A stretch of 5,661 bases of DNA from positions 1-5,661 of the forward strand of contig DGTU01000120.1 in the NCBI GenBank assembly GCA_002394465.1, read 5' to 3'. This document shows, one piece after another, positions 1-5,661 of this stretch. Made by a program: the position numbers and the translations under genes. Source of the DNA: Treponema sp. UBA4328. GTDB lineage: Bacteria > Spirochaetota > Spirochaetia > Treponematales > Treponemataceae. The number at the start of each line of letters is the position of its first letter. Positions within the stretch are counted from its first letter, which is position 1. The notes beneath the pieces are model-generated. The model was given only the letters and a program-made list of their open reading frames with translations, had not been told where the DNA came from and did not search any database.

Positions 1-1792
1 CATCCTTAGAGGCTTTCCTGAAATATTGAGAATCATCGTCTTTGTAGTAGTCTCTTGATTTGCATGAATCAATATAAGTTTTTGCAAGGTATTCTGCAGG
101 CGTGTTTTCATAATCATCATATTCAGGAATGGTACAACCGAGAGCAAGCATTCCTTTAACATAGTTTATATCCAGTGACCTGACGGCGCTGTTCATCGGC
201 GTATAGTAATGATGTACATAACGGTCGCCGAAATCGAGGGTTTTATTTAAATCAACACCGTTGTCCTTCAGGGTTTTATAATAAAAAAGAAGGGATGACG
301 AAGGAAGGGAACTGTCAGCAAGTTTTCTTATTACTTCACTGAATTCTTTAATATGCGGACAAAGGGAAGCAAATCTTTTCCTGTCGTCTTTTGAAACTGC
401 ATCTGTCAGCATCTGAACTGAATATTCTGCGCCGTTTTTAAGGAGGAGATCAGATACTTTTTCATTGTTTGAGCCGATGTTCCAGGCTTCAAGAGCGGTA
501 CATGGATTTTTATCATCTGTCTTTAAGCCGAGGTCAATTAAATAGCGGCACATCTGTGGATCCGGATTAAATGCTGCTGCAACAGCTAAAGGAGAAGGAG
601 AAATTTTTGTCAGTGCCTGTGACAGATTTTCGTTGAATCCGCTTTTTATATTGAAGTCTTCAGGTTTCCCGAAGGCACAAATTGTTAGAATATCTCTTGA
701 ATAGTCTGAAAAAGTATAATTTTTATATGGGAAACAGACCTTTATGAAGAAATCTGAGCGTCCTCTAAAATTAATTCCAAGTTCAATGACTTCAGTTGAT
801 GAGCTTTCGCCCTCTGTAATATTGAATGTATATTCGATGTTCCGTTTTTCAAGATTTTTTATAAAGTTATGGACGCTTTCAATTCTCTTTTCATTCCATG
901 CGGAAGATATGTCTTTCCATTTTTTTTCTTCCCAGACGTATACATGGACTTTGGGATCATAAGATTCCCTGTAACCGTAAAACTGTTCGTACCAGGTAAA
1001 AAGAAGATGCCTTCCGTCCGGATTCAGTAAAATCTTGTACTGATAGGAGTGATGTCCTCCGCCTGTTCCCGGATAAAAATCGTGAAAAAGCCTTCCCCTG
1101 AGTGAAAAATTTGGCCTGACCCAGAATTTATTGCCCATCTCCCAGTCCGTGTCCTGTACGTAGACAATTCCGTCCGTTTCTTTGACGCTGTTTTTTCCAA
1201 CATCAAGTTCATAAAGTCCTTTGAGCATGCGTTTTGTTTCCGGATCGTATTTGAATGCGGTTTCAGGAGTTGAATATATTGCTCCGTAATAGCGCCTTCT
1301 GTCGATTGAGGAATTTACGCATACTTCACTGATGCAGGTATCGTTGTCCGGATCTGTTCCCTTGTAGATTTCCTTTATCGTAAAGCGGATTTTACTGTAT
1401 TTTTTTTCCGAAGCCGGCAGGTAAATGTCTTGGGAAACCGGAGTATCTTCGAGATGAATTGTAAACGCTTTATTGTCATCAAGTCTGATTTCAGCTTCTT
1501 TTACGCGGTTATTCGTCCAGTAATAGGCAAGGTTCCCGAATCCGTTTTTGATGCACAGGTATGATATTTGTGAAGGTTCTGCAAAGTCTGCTTCAAAATA
1601 TTCTCCGATGCCTTCACCCTTTGCGCCTTCAACCCAGCCTGTCCATTCGCCGTCTGCAATTTTGTCTGCAGAGTATTTTGCTTCAAGGGTGCTGGATGCC
1701 CTTATGTTTTTGAGTTTAACGGGTATGACTTCAGCATGAGCGGTCATTAAAACTGAAAATAAAGCTGCAAATAAAATAATCGTTTTTTTCAT
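1..1792 (-). CDS. Secreted protein with N-terminal discoidin-like (NADase-type glycan-binding) domain and C-terminal ankyrin repeats; partial, cut by left edge
   Basis: The minus-strand frame is open from an ATG at 1792-1790 to the window edge, giving 597 visible residues with no stop and no frameshift. I checked the frame along its whole length. Residues 1-20 form a signal peptide (MKKT start, hydrophobic core, AHA cleavage site before Glu21), so the protein is exported. Residues about 30-160 resemble the beta-sandwich F5/8 type C-like domain called NADase-type glycan-binding. Cues are an ASSTLE start, WVEGAKGEGIGE at 53-64, NNRVKE at 94-99, LEDTP at 114-118 and ISEVCV at 154-159. Residues about 175-390 are rich in aromatics and predicted strands (GGGHHSY at 244-250), and I recognise no family. 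From about 400 the sequence is ankyrin-like: repeats near 400-428, 432-462 and 531-560, with another starting near 564 (TPAEYLAK). The stretch between 465 and 528 is divergent. Glycan or surface binding plus protein-protein contact is inferred; no catalytic motif is visible. The C-terminus lies outside the window. Confidence 0.88.
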   Translation of the reverse strand, partial: MKKTIILFAALFSVLMTAHAEVIPVKLKNIRASSTLEAKYSADKIADGEWTGWVEGAKGEGIGEYFEADFAEPSQISYLCIKNGFGNLAYYWTNNRVKEAEIRLDDNKAFTIHLEDTPVSQDIYLPASEKKYSKIRFTIKEIYKGTDPDNDTCISEVCVNSSIDRRRYYGAIYSTPETAFKYDPETKRMLKGLYELDVGKNSVKETDGIVYVQDTDWEMGNKFWVRPNFSLRGRLFHDFYPGTGGGHHSYQYKILLNPDGRHLLFTWYEQFYGYRESYDPKVHVYVWEEKKWKDISSAWNEKRIESVHNFIKNLEKRNIEYTFNITEGESSSTEVIELGINFRGRSDFFIKVCFPYKNYTFSDYSRDILTICAFGKPEDFNIKSGFNENLSQALTKISPSPLAVAAAFNPDPQMCRYLIDLGLKTDDKNPCTALEAWNIGSNNEKVSDLLLKNGAEYSVQMLTDAVSKDDRKRFASLCPHIKEFSEVIRKLADSSLPSSSLLFYYKTLKDNGVDLNKTLDFGDRYVHHYYTPMNSAVRSLDINYVKGMLALGCTIPEYDDYENTPAEYLAKTYIDSCKSRDYYKDDDSQYFRKASKD

Positions 1793-1794
1793 AT

Positions 1795-1831
1795 CAGGAT
1801 TATTGTAGAACAAAAAAGAAAAAGAATCCTG
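1795..1831. repeat. 7-bp inverted repeat CAGGATT / AATCCTG in the divergent intergenic region
   Basis: The arms lie at 1795-1801 and 1825-1831, perfectly complementary, with 23 bases between them. They flank the candidate minus-strand -10, and the arm centres are 30 bp apart, about three helical turns. This could be an operator, or a hairpin just ahead of the ATG if transcription starts further upstream. Seven base pairs in an 81-base region can arise by chance, so it is recorded as a candidate only. The loop contains a purine-rich tract on the plus strand (1811-1824). Confidence 0.25.
1802..1807 (-). promoter_or_regulatory. Possible -10 element (TACAAT) for the ankyrin/discoidin-like gene
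   Basis: The minus strand reads TACAAT, one mismatch from the TATAAT consensus, nine bases before the ATG at 1792. A start site at the usual distance would fall at about 1795, leaving almost no leader. I find no TTGACA-like -35 at 16-18 bases and no TG extension, so the call is weak. No Shine-Dalgarno precedes the ATG (the eight bases upstream read ATCCTGAT), which fits a very short leader but does not prove it. A TATTAT at 1868-1863 is an alternative -10 that would give a leader of about 60 bases. Confidence 0.3.
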
Positions 1832-1858
1832 CAAATTAGTGTTTTCAGGGGCGATTTA

Positions 1859-1867
1859 TGCTATAAT
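1859..1867 (+). promoter_or_regulatory. Extended -10 promoter (TGCTATAAT) for the ispG operon
   Basis: The plus strand carries TGCTATAAT, a perfect match to the sigma-70 extended -10 (TGnTATAAT). The hexamer at 1862-1867 ends six bases before the ispG ATG at 1874. No good -35 is present: the best at a 16-base spacing is TGTTTT at 1840-1845. That is acceptable for extended -10 promoters. The usual 7-base distance to the start site points to 1874 itself, so the transcript may be leaderless. The absence of any Shine-Dalgarno between 1850 and 1873 agrees. Confidence 0.7.
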
Positions 1868-1873
1868 AATTTC

Positions 1874-2977
1874 ATGCAGAAGAAATTTTATACTCCGCGT
1901 GAGGTGAGTGCCGGCGGTTTTGCCGGTGTTGATACAGTAAAAGCCGGCGGTTCTAATCCCGTTACCATTCAGACGATGTGGAAAGAGGGAATTACTGACG
2001 TAAAAGGCAATCCCGAAAAACTTGAGTCAATCAGAAACCGTATTGCACAGATGAAAATGCTTGGATGTGATATCATCCGGTTTGCCGTTCCTGACATGGA
2101 AAGTGCTGAAAGTTTTATTGAAATCTGTAAGTCGACTTCAATGCCGCTGGTCGCTGACATTCATTTTGATTATCGTCTTGCATTAAAATGCCTCGAAGGA
2201 CCTGTTGCCGCAATCCGCATTAATCCGGGAAATATCGGAGCAAGGGACCGCGTAGAAGCCGTCGTGAACGGCTGCCGTGATAAGGGCGTTGCAATAAGAA
2301 TCGGAGTAAACTCAGGTTCGCTTCCTCATGACCTCAGGGAAAAGGTTGAAAATGGTGAATTAAGCCGTGCCGTTGCCCTGAGTGAAACTGCTGCCCGCGA
2401 AAGTGCCGTATTCGATGAACTTAATTTTGATCAGTTTGTCGTCAGCATGAAGGCAAGCTCCGTTTCAGAAACAATCGAAGCTAATGAGGATTTTGCATCT
2501 AAATATGATATTCCTCTTCATATAGGCGTTACGGAAGCCGGTCCCCTTATAACCGGTGTAGTAAAGTCTACTCTTGCTTTCAGTCATCTTCTTAATGAAG
2601 GAATTGGTTCAACAATCCGCGTTTCACTTTCATCTGCACCTGAAAACGAAATAATTACGGGACTTGAAATTCTGCGTGAATGCGGAAAGAGAAGCGGTGG
2701 CGTTACACTTGTAAGCTGTCCCCGCTGCGGACGTCAGGGATTTGACGTTCATGCATTTATGGACAGATGGCAGAACAGGCTCCTTTCAATGAAGAAAAAC
2801 ATAACAGTTGCCGTCATGGGTTGTGTAGTTAACGGTCCTGGAGAAGGAAAGCATGCTGACATTGGAATTGCCGGAGCCGGCGGAAAGGCCATAATATTTA
2901 AAAAAGGTGAAATTGTACGAACGGTTGACGAAAAAGATGCCGATAATAGATTTGAACAAATGTTAAATGAGTTCTGA
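1874..2977 (+). CDS. ispG: 4-hydroxy-3-methylbut-2-en-1-yl diphosphate synthase (IspG/GcpE)
   Basis: This cytoplasmic [4Fe-4S] enzyme of the MEP isoprenoid pathway reductively opens 2-C-methyl-erythritol 2,4-cyclodiphosphate to HMBPP, using reduced flavodoxin or ferredoxin. The 367 residues match the short two-domain bacterial form (E. coli about 372), without the inserted domain of plant and some other bacterial enzymes. Residues 1 to about 275 are the TIM barrel, with ADIHFDYR at 94-101, RINPGNIG at 115-122, IGVNSGSL at 143-150 and VTEAG at 219-223. Residues about 276-367 are the cluster domain. Ligands Cys282, Cys285, Cys317 and Glu324 (in GCVVNGPGE) are all present, with the same spacing as E. 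coli Cys270/273/305 and Glu312. The usual QSMTNT stretch near the N-terminus is instead QTMWKEG (33-39). The ATG at 1874 is the only ATG or GTG ahead of the conserved start; an in-frame GTG at 1904 would trim it. There is no Shine-Dalgarno, and the extended -10 lies six bases upstream. The TPR gene follows after one base. Confidence 0.98.
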   Translation: MQKKFYTPREVSAGGFAGVDTVKAGGSNPVTIQTMWKEGITDVKGNPEKLESIRNRIAQMKMLGCDIIRFAVPDMESAESFIEICKSTSMPLVADIHFDYRLALKCLEGPVAAIRINPGNIGARDRVEAVVNGCRDKGVAIRIGVNSGSLPHDLREKVENGELSRAVALSETAARESAVFDELNFDQFVVSMKASSVSETIEANEDFASKYDIPLHIGVTEAGPLITGVVKSTLAFSHLLNEGIGSTIRVSLSSAPENEIITGLEILRECGKRSGGVTLVSCPRCGRQGFDVHAFMDRWQNRLLSMKKNITVAVMGCVVNGPGEGKHADIGIAGAGGKAIIFKKGEIVRTVDEKDADNRFEQMLNEF

Positions 2978-2978
2978 T

Positions 2979-4073
2979 ATGAAAAAGAATGTATTATTGA
3001 TTATTTTTTTGTGCCTTTCCTCAGTTTTTTTTGCAATTGCTCCCAAAAAAGTTCCTCCTGAAGAATATTCATGGATTCTCCTTGAAGCAGCTCAGGTGGA
3101 TTTTGACGGCGGAAAATTTGGTGAAGCCCTTAACCTTGCGTTAAAGGCAAAGGAAAACCGCAGGCTTGAAAGTACATATGAATATGCAGTCCTTGAAAAG
3201 GCTATTACTCCGCGTCAGGTAACCCGTGTCGGAAATCATTTTGAAGACGTAATCCTGATTCTTAAAGAACGCGATGAAACTGAAGCCGTTCAGATAATTA
3301 ATTATTATATCGACCTGTATGGAACTGCACGTTTTGATGAATCAATTAAAAATCTTGCTGAATGGATACGTCAGAAAGAAGTTTATCCTGAAGCTGATTA
3401 TCTGATAGGTAAAATATACCAGCTTGAAGGTGAATATGTAACTGCAGCAAAGTATTATGATTCTGCCTTTAAGAATTCGCTTTTTCTTGATGTTCCGGAA
3501 CAAAAAATAAACATCCTGTATTCGCAGGCAAAGCTTGCAGAAGATATGGGTGACATGAAACAGTGTGAGGAATACCTTACGCTCATAATTCACAATGATT
3601 CACACTTTACGGACAGGGTTCTTCTTGATTCCTTTACGCGTACCGTTAAGACTGACAAACCTGAAAGCATTAACAATTTCTTTCTGCTTTACCGGGCTGA
3701 ATCAAGGCTGACTCTAAATGCGCTTCATGAACTGTGTGACATATATGAAAATCAGAAGCAGAAGAAACGTGCACTTGAATGTACCTGCCTTGGAGCCGTT
3801 GAAGGATTTACGCATATTCATAAATCCCTTGAAGAAAGGGATTCTGACTATAAGTATGATACCTTCAGAAAATTTCTGAGCGACTGTGCAGAATATCCGG
3901 ATATAATCCGCTGGGCTTCTGATAATCATGTATGGGAATTCTTCTTTGAAATGGCAGACAGGGCCGGTTCATCCGGAAGCCTTGTTTTTGCTTCAAAAAT
4001 GTTTGAAGACCTTGCAAATGCCTGTCCTGACTCTTACTGGAAGGCAAAAGCCCTTAACAGACTCGTTAAATAA
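2979..4073 (+). CDS. Exported tetratricopeptide-like helical repeat protein, second gene of the ispG operon
   Basis: The 364-residue product starts with a clear signal peptide: MKKN, then a hydrophobic stretch to about residue 18, with candidate cleavage after Ala19 or Ala21. It should act in the periplasm. No lipobox is convincing, since Cys12 lies inside the hydrophobic core. The rest is mostly helical with TPR-like helix pairs near 33-66 (small-residue pattern ending in GEALNLALKAKEN), 137-168 (YLIGKIYQLEGEYVTAAKYY) and 175-208; another may lie near 335-360. No enzyme motif is visible, so a scaffold or binding role is inferred and the partner is unknown. The ATG at 2979 was chosen because it gives a canonical MKK signal peptide. 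An in-frame ATG at 2967 would add MSSD and overlap ispG by 11 bases. The ispG stop and this ATG are separated by one base (TGATATG), with only a weak TGAG at 2968-2971, so translational coupling is likely. The gene ends two bases from the convergent barrel gene. Confidence 0.87.
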   Translation: MKKNVLLIIFLCLSSVFFAIAPKKVPPEEYSWILLEAAQVDFDGGKFGEALNLALKAKENRRLESTYEYAVLEKAITPRQVTRVGNHFEDVILILKERDETEAVQIINYYIDLYGTARFDESIKNLAEWIRQKEVYPEADYLIGKIYQLEGEYVTAAKYYDSAFKNSLFLDVPEQKINILYSQAKLAEDMGDMKQCEEYLTLIIHNDSHFTDRVLLDSFTRTVKTDKPESINNFFLLYRAESRLTLNALHELCDIYENQKQKKRALECTCLGAVEGFTHIHKSLEERDSDYKYDTFRKFLSDCAEYPDIIRWASDNHVWEFFFEMADRAGSSGSLVFASKMFEDLANACPDSYWKAKALNRLVK

Positions 4074-4075
4074 AT

Positions 4076-5647
4076 TTAATACTGAAGGCCGATTCCGACG
4101 TAAAGTTCAAGTGGTGATGTCTTTTCGCGCCAGCTGTCATCATAGAAATCCGCTGCGTATTTTTTGAGGAATTTGCTTCCGGCATCTACACCGAGACTTG
4201 CCCTTATCTGCATTGATCGCCATTTAACCGGAAAAACTATCATTTCAATTCCGGCAGTATACCAGCCGTCTTTTACTGAAAAAGCATCTTCCGTTATAAA
4301 ATTATATGTCAGGGCAATATCCGTAAAAGGTGAAAGCTGCAGTTCAAAATCAAGCCCTTCCATCCATCCGGTATGCTTTGAAAGCCATGATTCTGAGCCG
4401 AAAATACCTGAAATCCATCCGTTCCAGTCCGTAGTAATGACATGAACGGGAACATCAAGACTTACAAGAATTGCGGCAGGAACGTCGAGGACTTTTCTGT
4501 TCTGTTTGTCAGGATATTTCTGGTTCCAGACCGTGCTTTCATATTTCTGGTCATCACGTATTCCGCGGAGTTCCATGTCTATGTTCTGCTTGCCGTTTAA
4601 CATTGCAAATGTGTGAAAGCGGTATGTAATTCCAAAAAAACTGAACGCAGAGTAGTGGATGAATTTTGCTGAAACTTTGGGAACGTATTCGCTTCGCTGA
4701 AGGTTATAGCCGACTGACTGGTCAAATTCCATGCTTGAACCTTCCCTGAAGTTTCCTTTCCAGTTAACCCTTGAGGTTGACGTTGAATGTCCGAAGGAAA
4801 TTACTGGAGAAGTGAGGTCGAGGTTATCCATCATTATGCCGTTATCGTCCCAGTTCCAGTAATACCTTACATAGGGAGTCCAGTTTACTTTTCCCCAGCC
4901 GTCAATTTTGGCAACGGTTATAGGAATTGAAAATTTAAAGTCAGAGGTATAATAAAGTTCATCGTCATAAACGCTGTAGTCAAATTCCCTTGTGGCTGAC
5001 TGCTTTGCATCAAGTACGAGTGCAAAGTTGCTGAAGGGCAGGGAAAACTGAAGGCCTGTTGTGGCCGTAAATTCAGCCCTTTCTTCACCGATTGTGTGCT
5101 GGATTTCAAAATCATTGTGCCAGATAATGTCTACAGACCCTGCCCTGAACGGATATGAATAGTCAAATCCGATGCCAAAAACGTTTTCTGTATTTTCCTT
5201 GAGCTGATAGGTAAAGTCAAAGTTAAGGGCTTCCATGGTTCCTAAGAAATTTGAATCCCTCATTTTGAACTTAAGGCTTAAACCTTCCCCGGATTTGTAT
5301 TTAGGGTAAGGAAGTGCAATAAAGTGATTTGAATCCGTCGTAAAAACCGTAAGGTGAACGTAGATGATTCCGTCTTCTGTAATTTCAGAATCGTATGTGC
5401 GGTTTATAATTACATTGCTCAATACGCGTTCATTGTTGAACTGTTCGTTTATGTCAGTCAGATATTTATTGAGTTCATCGTATGAAGAAAATTCCCTGTC
5501 AAAGTCAATTGAAACGGCTTTTTCAAGGGCATAGTCGCTTGTCATTCCTGAAGATGAATAGAGAATGTCCCGTGCAATTTTGTATTTTTCACAGAAGAGG
5601 AGAAACGGAAAGAAAACAAAGAGGGCAGCTGCAGCGTAACGGCGCAC
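4076..5647 (-). CDS. Predicted outer-membrane beta-barrel protein, Omp85/BamA-like with a single POTRA-like domain
   Basis: This 523-residue protein begins with a signal peptide (MRRY, hydrophobic to about 18, then Cys19-Glu20). Residues about 43-105 show a beta-alpha-beta-beta pattern like a POTRA domain: a strand at 44-50, a helix at 55-74 and strands at 78-84 and 93-103. From about 110 the sequence alternates polar and hydrophobic residues, rich in Tyr, Phe and Trp, like a transmembrane barrel. Two stretches recall Omp85 barrels: RDSNFLGTMEAL at 130-141, like the first-strand D-x-NFxGTG-x-x-L pattern, and LRGIRD at 360-365, like the conserved V/L-RG-F/Y motif. The last residues LYVGIGLQY fit the C-terminal beta-signal, with aromatic Tyr523 and hydrophobics at every second position. 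About 410 barrel residues would suit 16 strands. BamA normally has five POTRAs, so this is not BamA itself. Transport or assembly of envelope proteins is inferred. Another outer-membrane barrel family remains possible. The start codon is GTG, supported by a strong Shine-Dalgarno. Confidence 0.72.
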   Translation of the reverse strand: MRRYAAAALFVFFPFLLFCEKYKIARDILYSSSGMTSDYALEKAVSIDFDREFSSYDELNKYLTDINEQFNNERVLSNVIINRTYDSEITEDGIIYVHLTVFTTDSNHFIALPYPKYKSGEGLSLKFKMRDSNFLGTMEALNFDFTYQLKENTENVFGIGFDYSYPFRAGSVDIIWHNDFEIQHTIGEERAEFTATTGLQFSLPFSNFALVLDAKQSATREFDYSVYDDELYYTSDFKFSIPITVAKIDGWGKVNWTPYVRYYWNWDDNGIMMDNLDLTSPVISFGHSTSTSRVNWKGNFREGSSMEFDQSVGYNLQRSEYVPKVSAKFIHYSAFSFFGITYRFHTFAMLNGKQNIDMELRGIRDDQKYESTVWNQKYPDKQNRKVLDVPAAILVSLDVPVHVITTDWNGWISGIFGSESWLSKHTGWMEGLDFELQLSPFTDIALTYNFITEDAFSVKDGWYTAGIEMIVFPVKWRSMQIRASLGVDAGSKFLKKYAADFYDDSWREKTSPLELYVGIGLQY

Positions 5648-5654
5648 TAATAGG

Positions 5655-5661
5655 CTCCCTT
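5655..5661 (-). promoter_or_regulatory. Ribosome binding site AAGGGAG deciding the GTG start of the barrel gene
   Basis: The minus strand reads AAGGGAG, then seven bases (CCTATTA), then GTG at 5647-5645. The match to the anti-Shine-Dalgarno and the spacing are good, and the GTG opens directly into a signal peptide. This supports the non-ATG start. The reading frame is still open to the window edge, so an upstream start cannot be fully excluded. Confidence 0.75.

Noticed and set aside
744..962. Plus-strand open frame of 72 codons
   Set aside because: It lies fully inside the long minus-strand gene, with no ribosome binding site and no recognisable protein features. The same holds for the short frames at 1024-1212, 1501-1686 and 1548-1739.
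1..1792. Left-hand region as a pseudogene or non-coding stretch, because only short complete open frames occur there
   Set aside because: A single minus-strand frame stays open from 1792 to the edge and has a signal peptide and two recognisable domain types. It only lacks its stop codon because the window ends.
1811..1824. Purine-rich tract (A-rich on plus, T-rich on minus) as a terminator T-run
   Set aside because: It lies between divergent gene starts, not ends, and no stable hairpin precedes it on either strand.
2967..2978. ATG at 2967 as the start of the TPR gene
   Set aside because: It would place MSSD ahead of a canonical MKK signal peptide and overlap ispG. The ATG at 2979 gives a better signal peptide and a typical coupled stop-start junction.
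4066..4079. AT-only inverted repeat TTAAAT-AA-ATTTAA over both stop codons, as a bidirectional terminator
   Set aside because: The stem is six AT pairs with a two-base loop and no T-run, which is too weak for an intrinsic terminator. It follows from two facing TAA stops in AT-rich sequence.
4164..4445. Plus-strand open frame of 93 codons, and others within 2979-5647
   Set aside because: These are shadows of the barrel gene or the TPR gene in other frames. Their composition is not protein-like and none has a proper start context.
5588..5647. Lipoprotein signal at Cys19 of the barrel protein (LLFC)
   Set aside because: Phe at the position before the Cys does not fit a lipobox, and the C-terminal beta-signal indicates an integral outer-membrane barrel. 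Cleavage by signal peptidase I is more likely.

Overview
The window looks like ordinary chromosomal DNA of a Gram-negative-type spirochaete, most likely a host-associated Treponema. This placement is inference from protein style: one recognisable housekeeping enzyme (IspG) sits among poorly conserved exported proteins with MKK/MRR signal peptides, and one of these ends in an outer-membrane beta-barrel signal. Base composition is moderately AT-rich. I saw no RNA gene, CRISPR array, insertion sequence or phage gene.

Layout. Bases 1-1792 (minus) hold a large gene cut by the left window edge. It encodes a secreted protein with a discoidin-like (NADase-type glycan-binding) domain, an unassigned middle region and ankyrin-type repeats at the visible C-terminal end. 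An 81-base divergent intergenic region (1793-1873) carries a perfect extended -10 promoter for the plus strand, a weaker -10 for the minus strand and a short inverted repeat. Bases 1874-2977 (plus) encode IspG (GcpE), the [4Fe-4S] enzyme that makes HMBPP in the MEP isoprenoid pathway, with all iron-sulphur ligands present. One base after its stop, 2979-4073 (plus) encodes an exported TPR-like helical-repeat protein, almost certainly co-transcribed. Two bases after that, tail to tail, 4076-5647 (minus) encodes an exported protein with one POTRA-like domain and a predicted 16-strand-sized barrel, resembling the Omp85/BamA superfamily in miniature. Its GTG start and Shine-Dalgarno lie at the right edge.

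How the parts fit together. IspG provides isoprenoid precursors, for example for undecaprenyl phosphate used in envelope building. The three other genes encode envelope or secreted proteins. No direct functional link between IspG and its neighbours is visible beyond co-transcription with the TPR gene. The points most worth a second look are the apparently leaderless ispG start, the compact single-POTRA barrel protein, the glycan-binding plus ankyrin architecture, and the 2-base convergent junction without a visible terminator. I found no convincing new multi-gene system.
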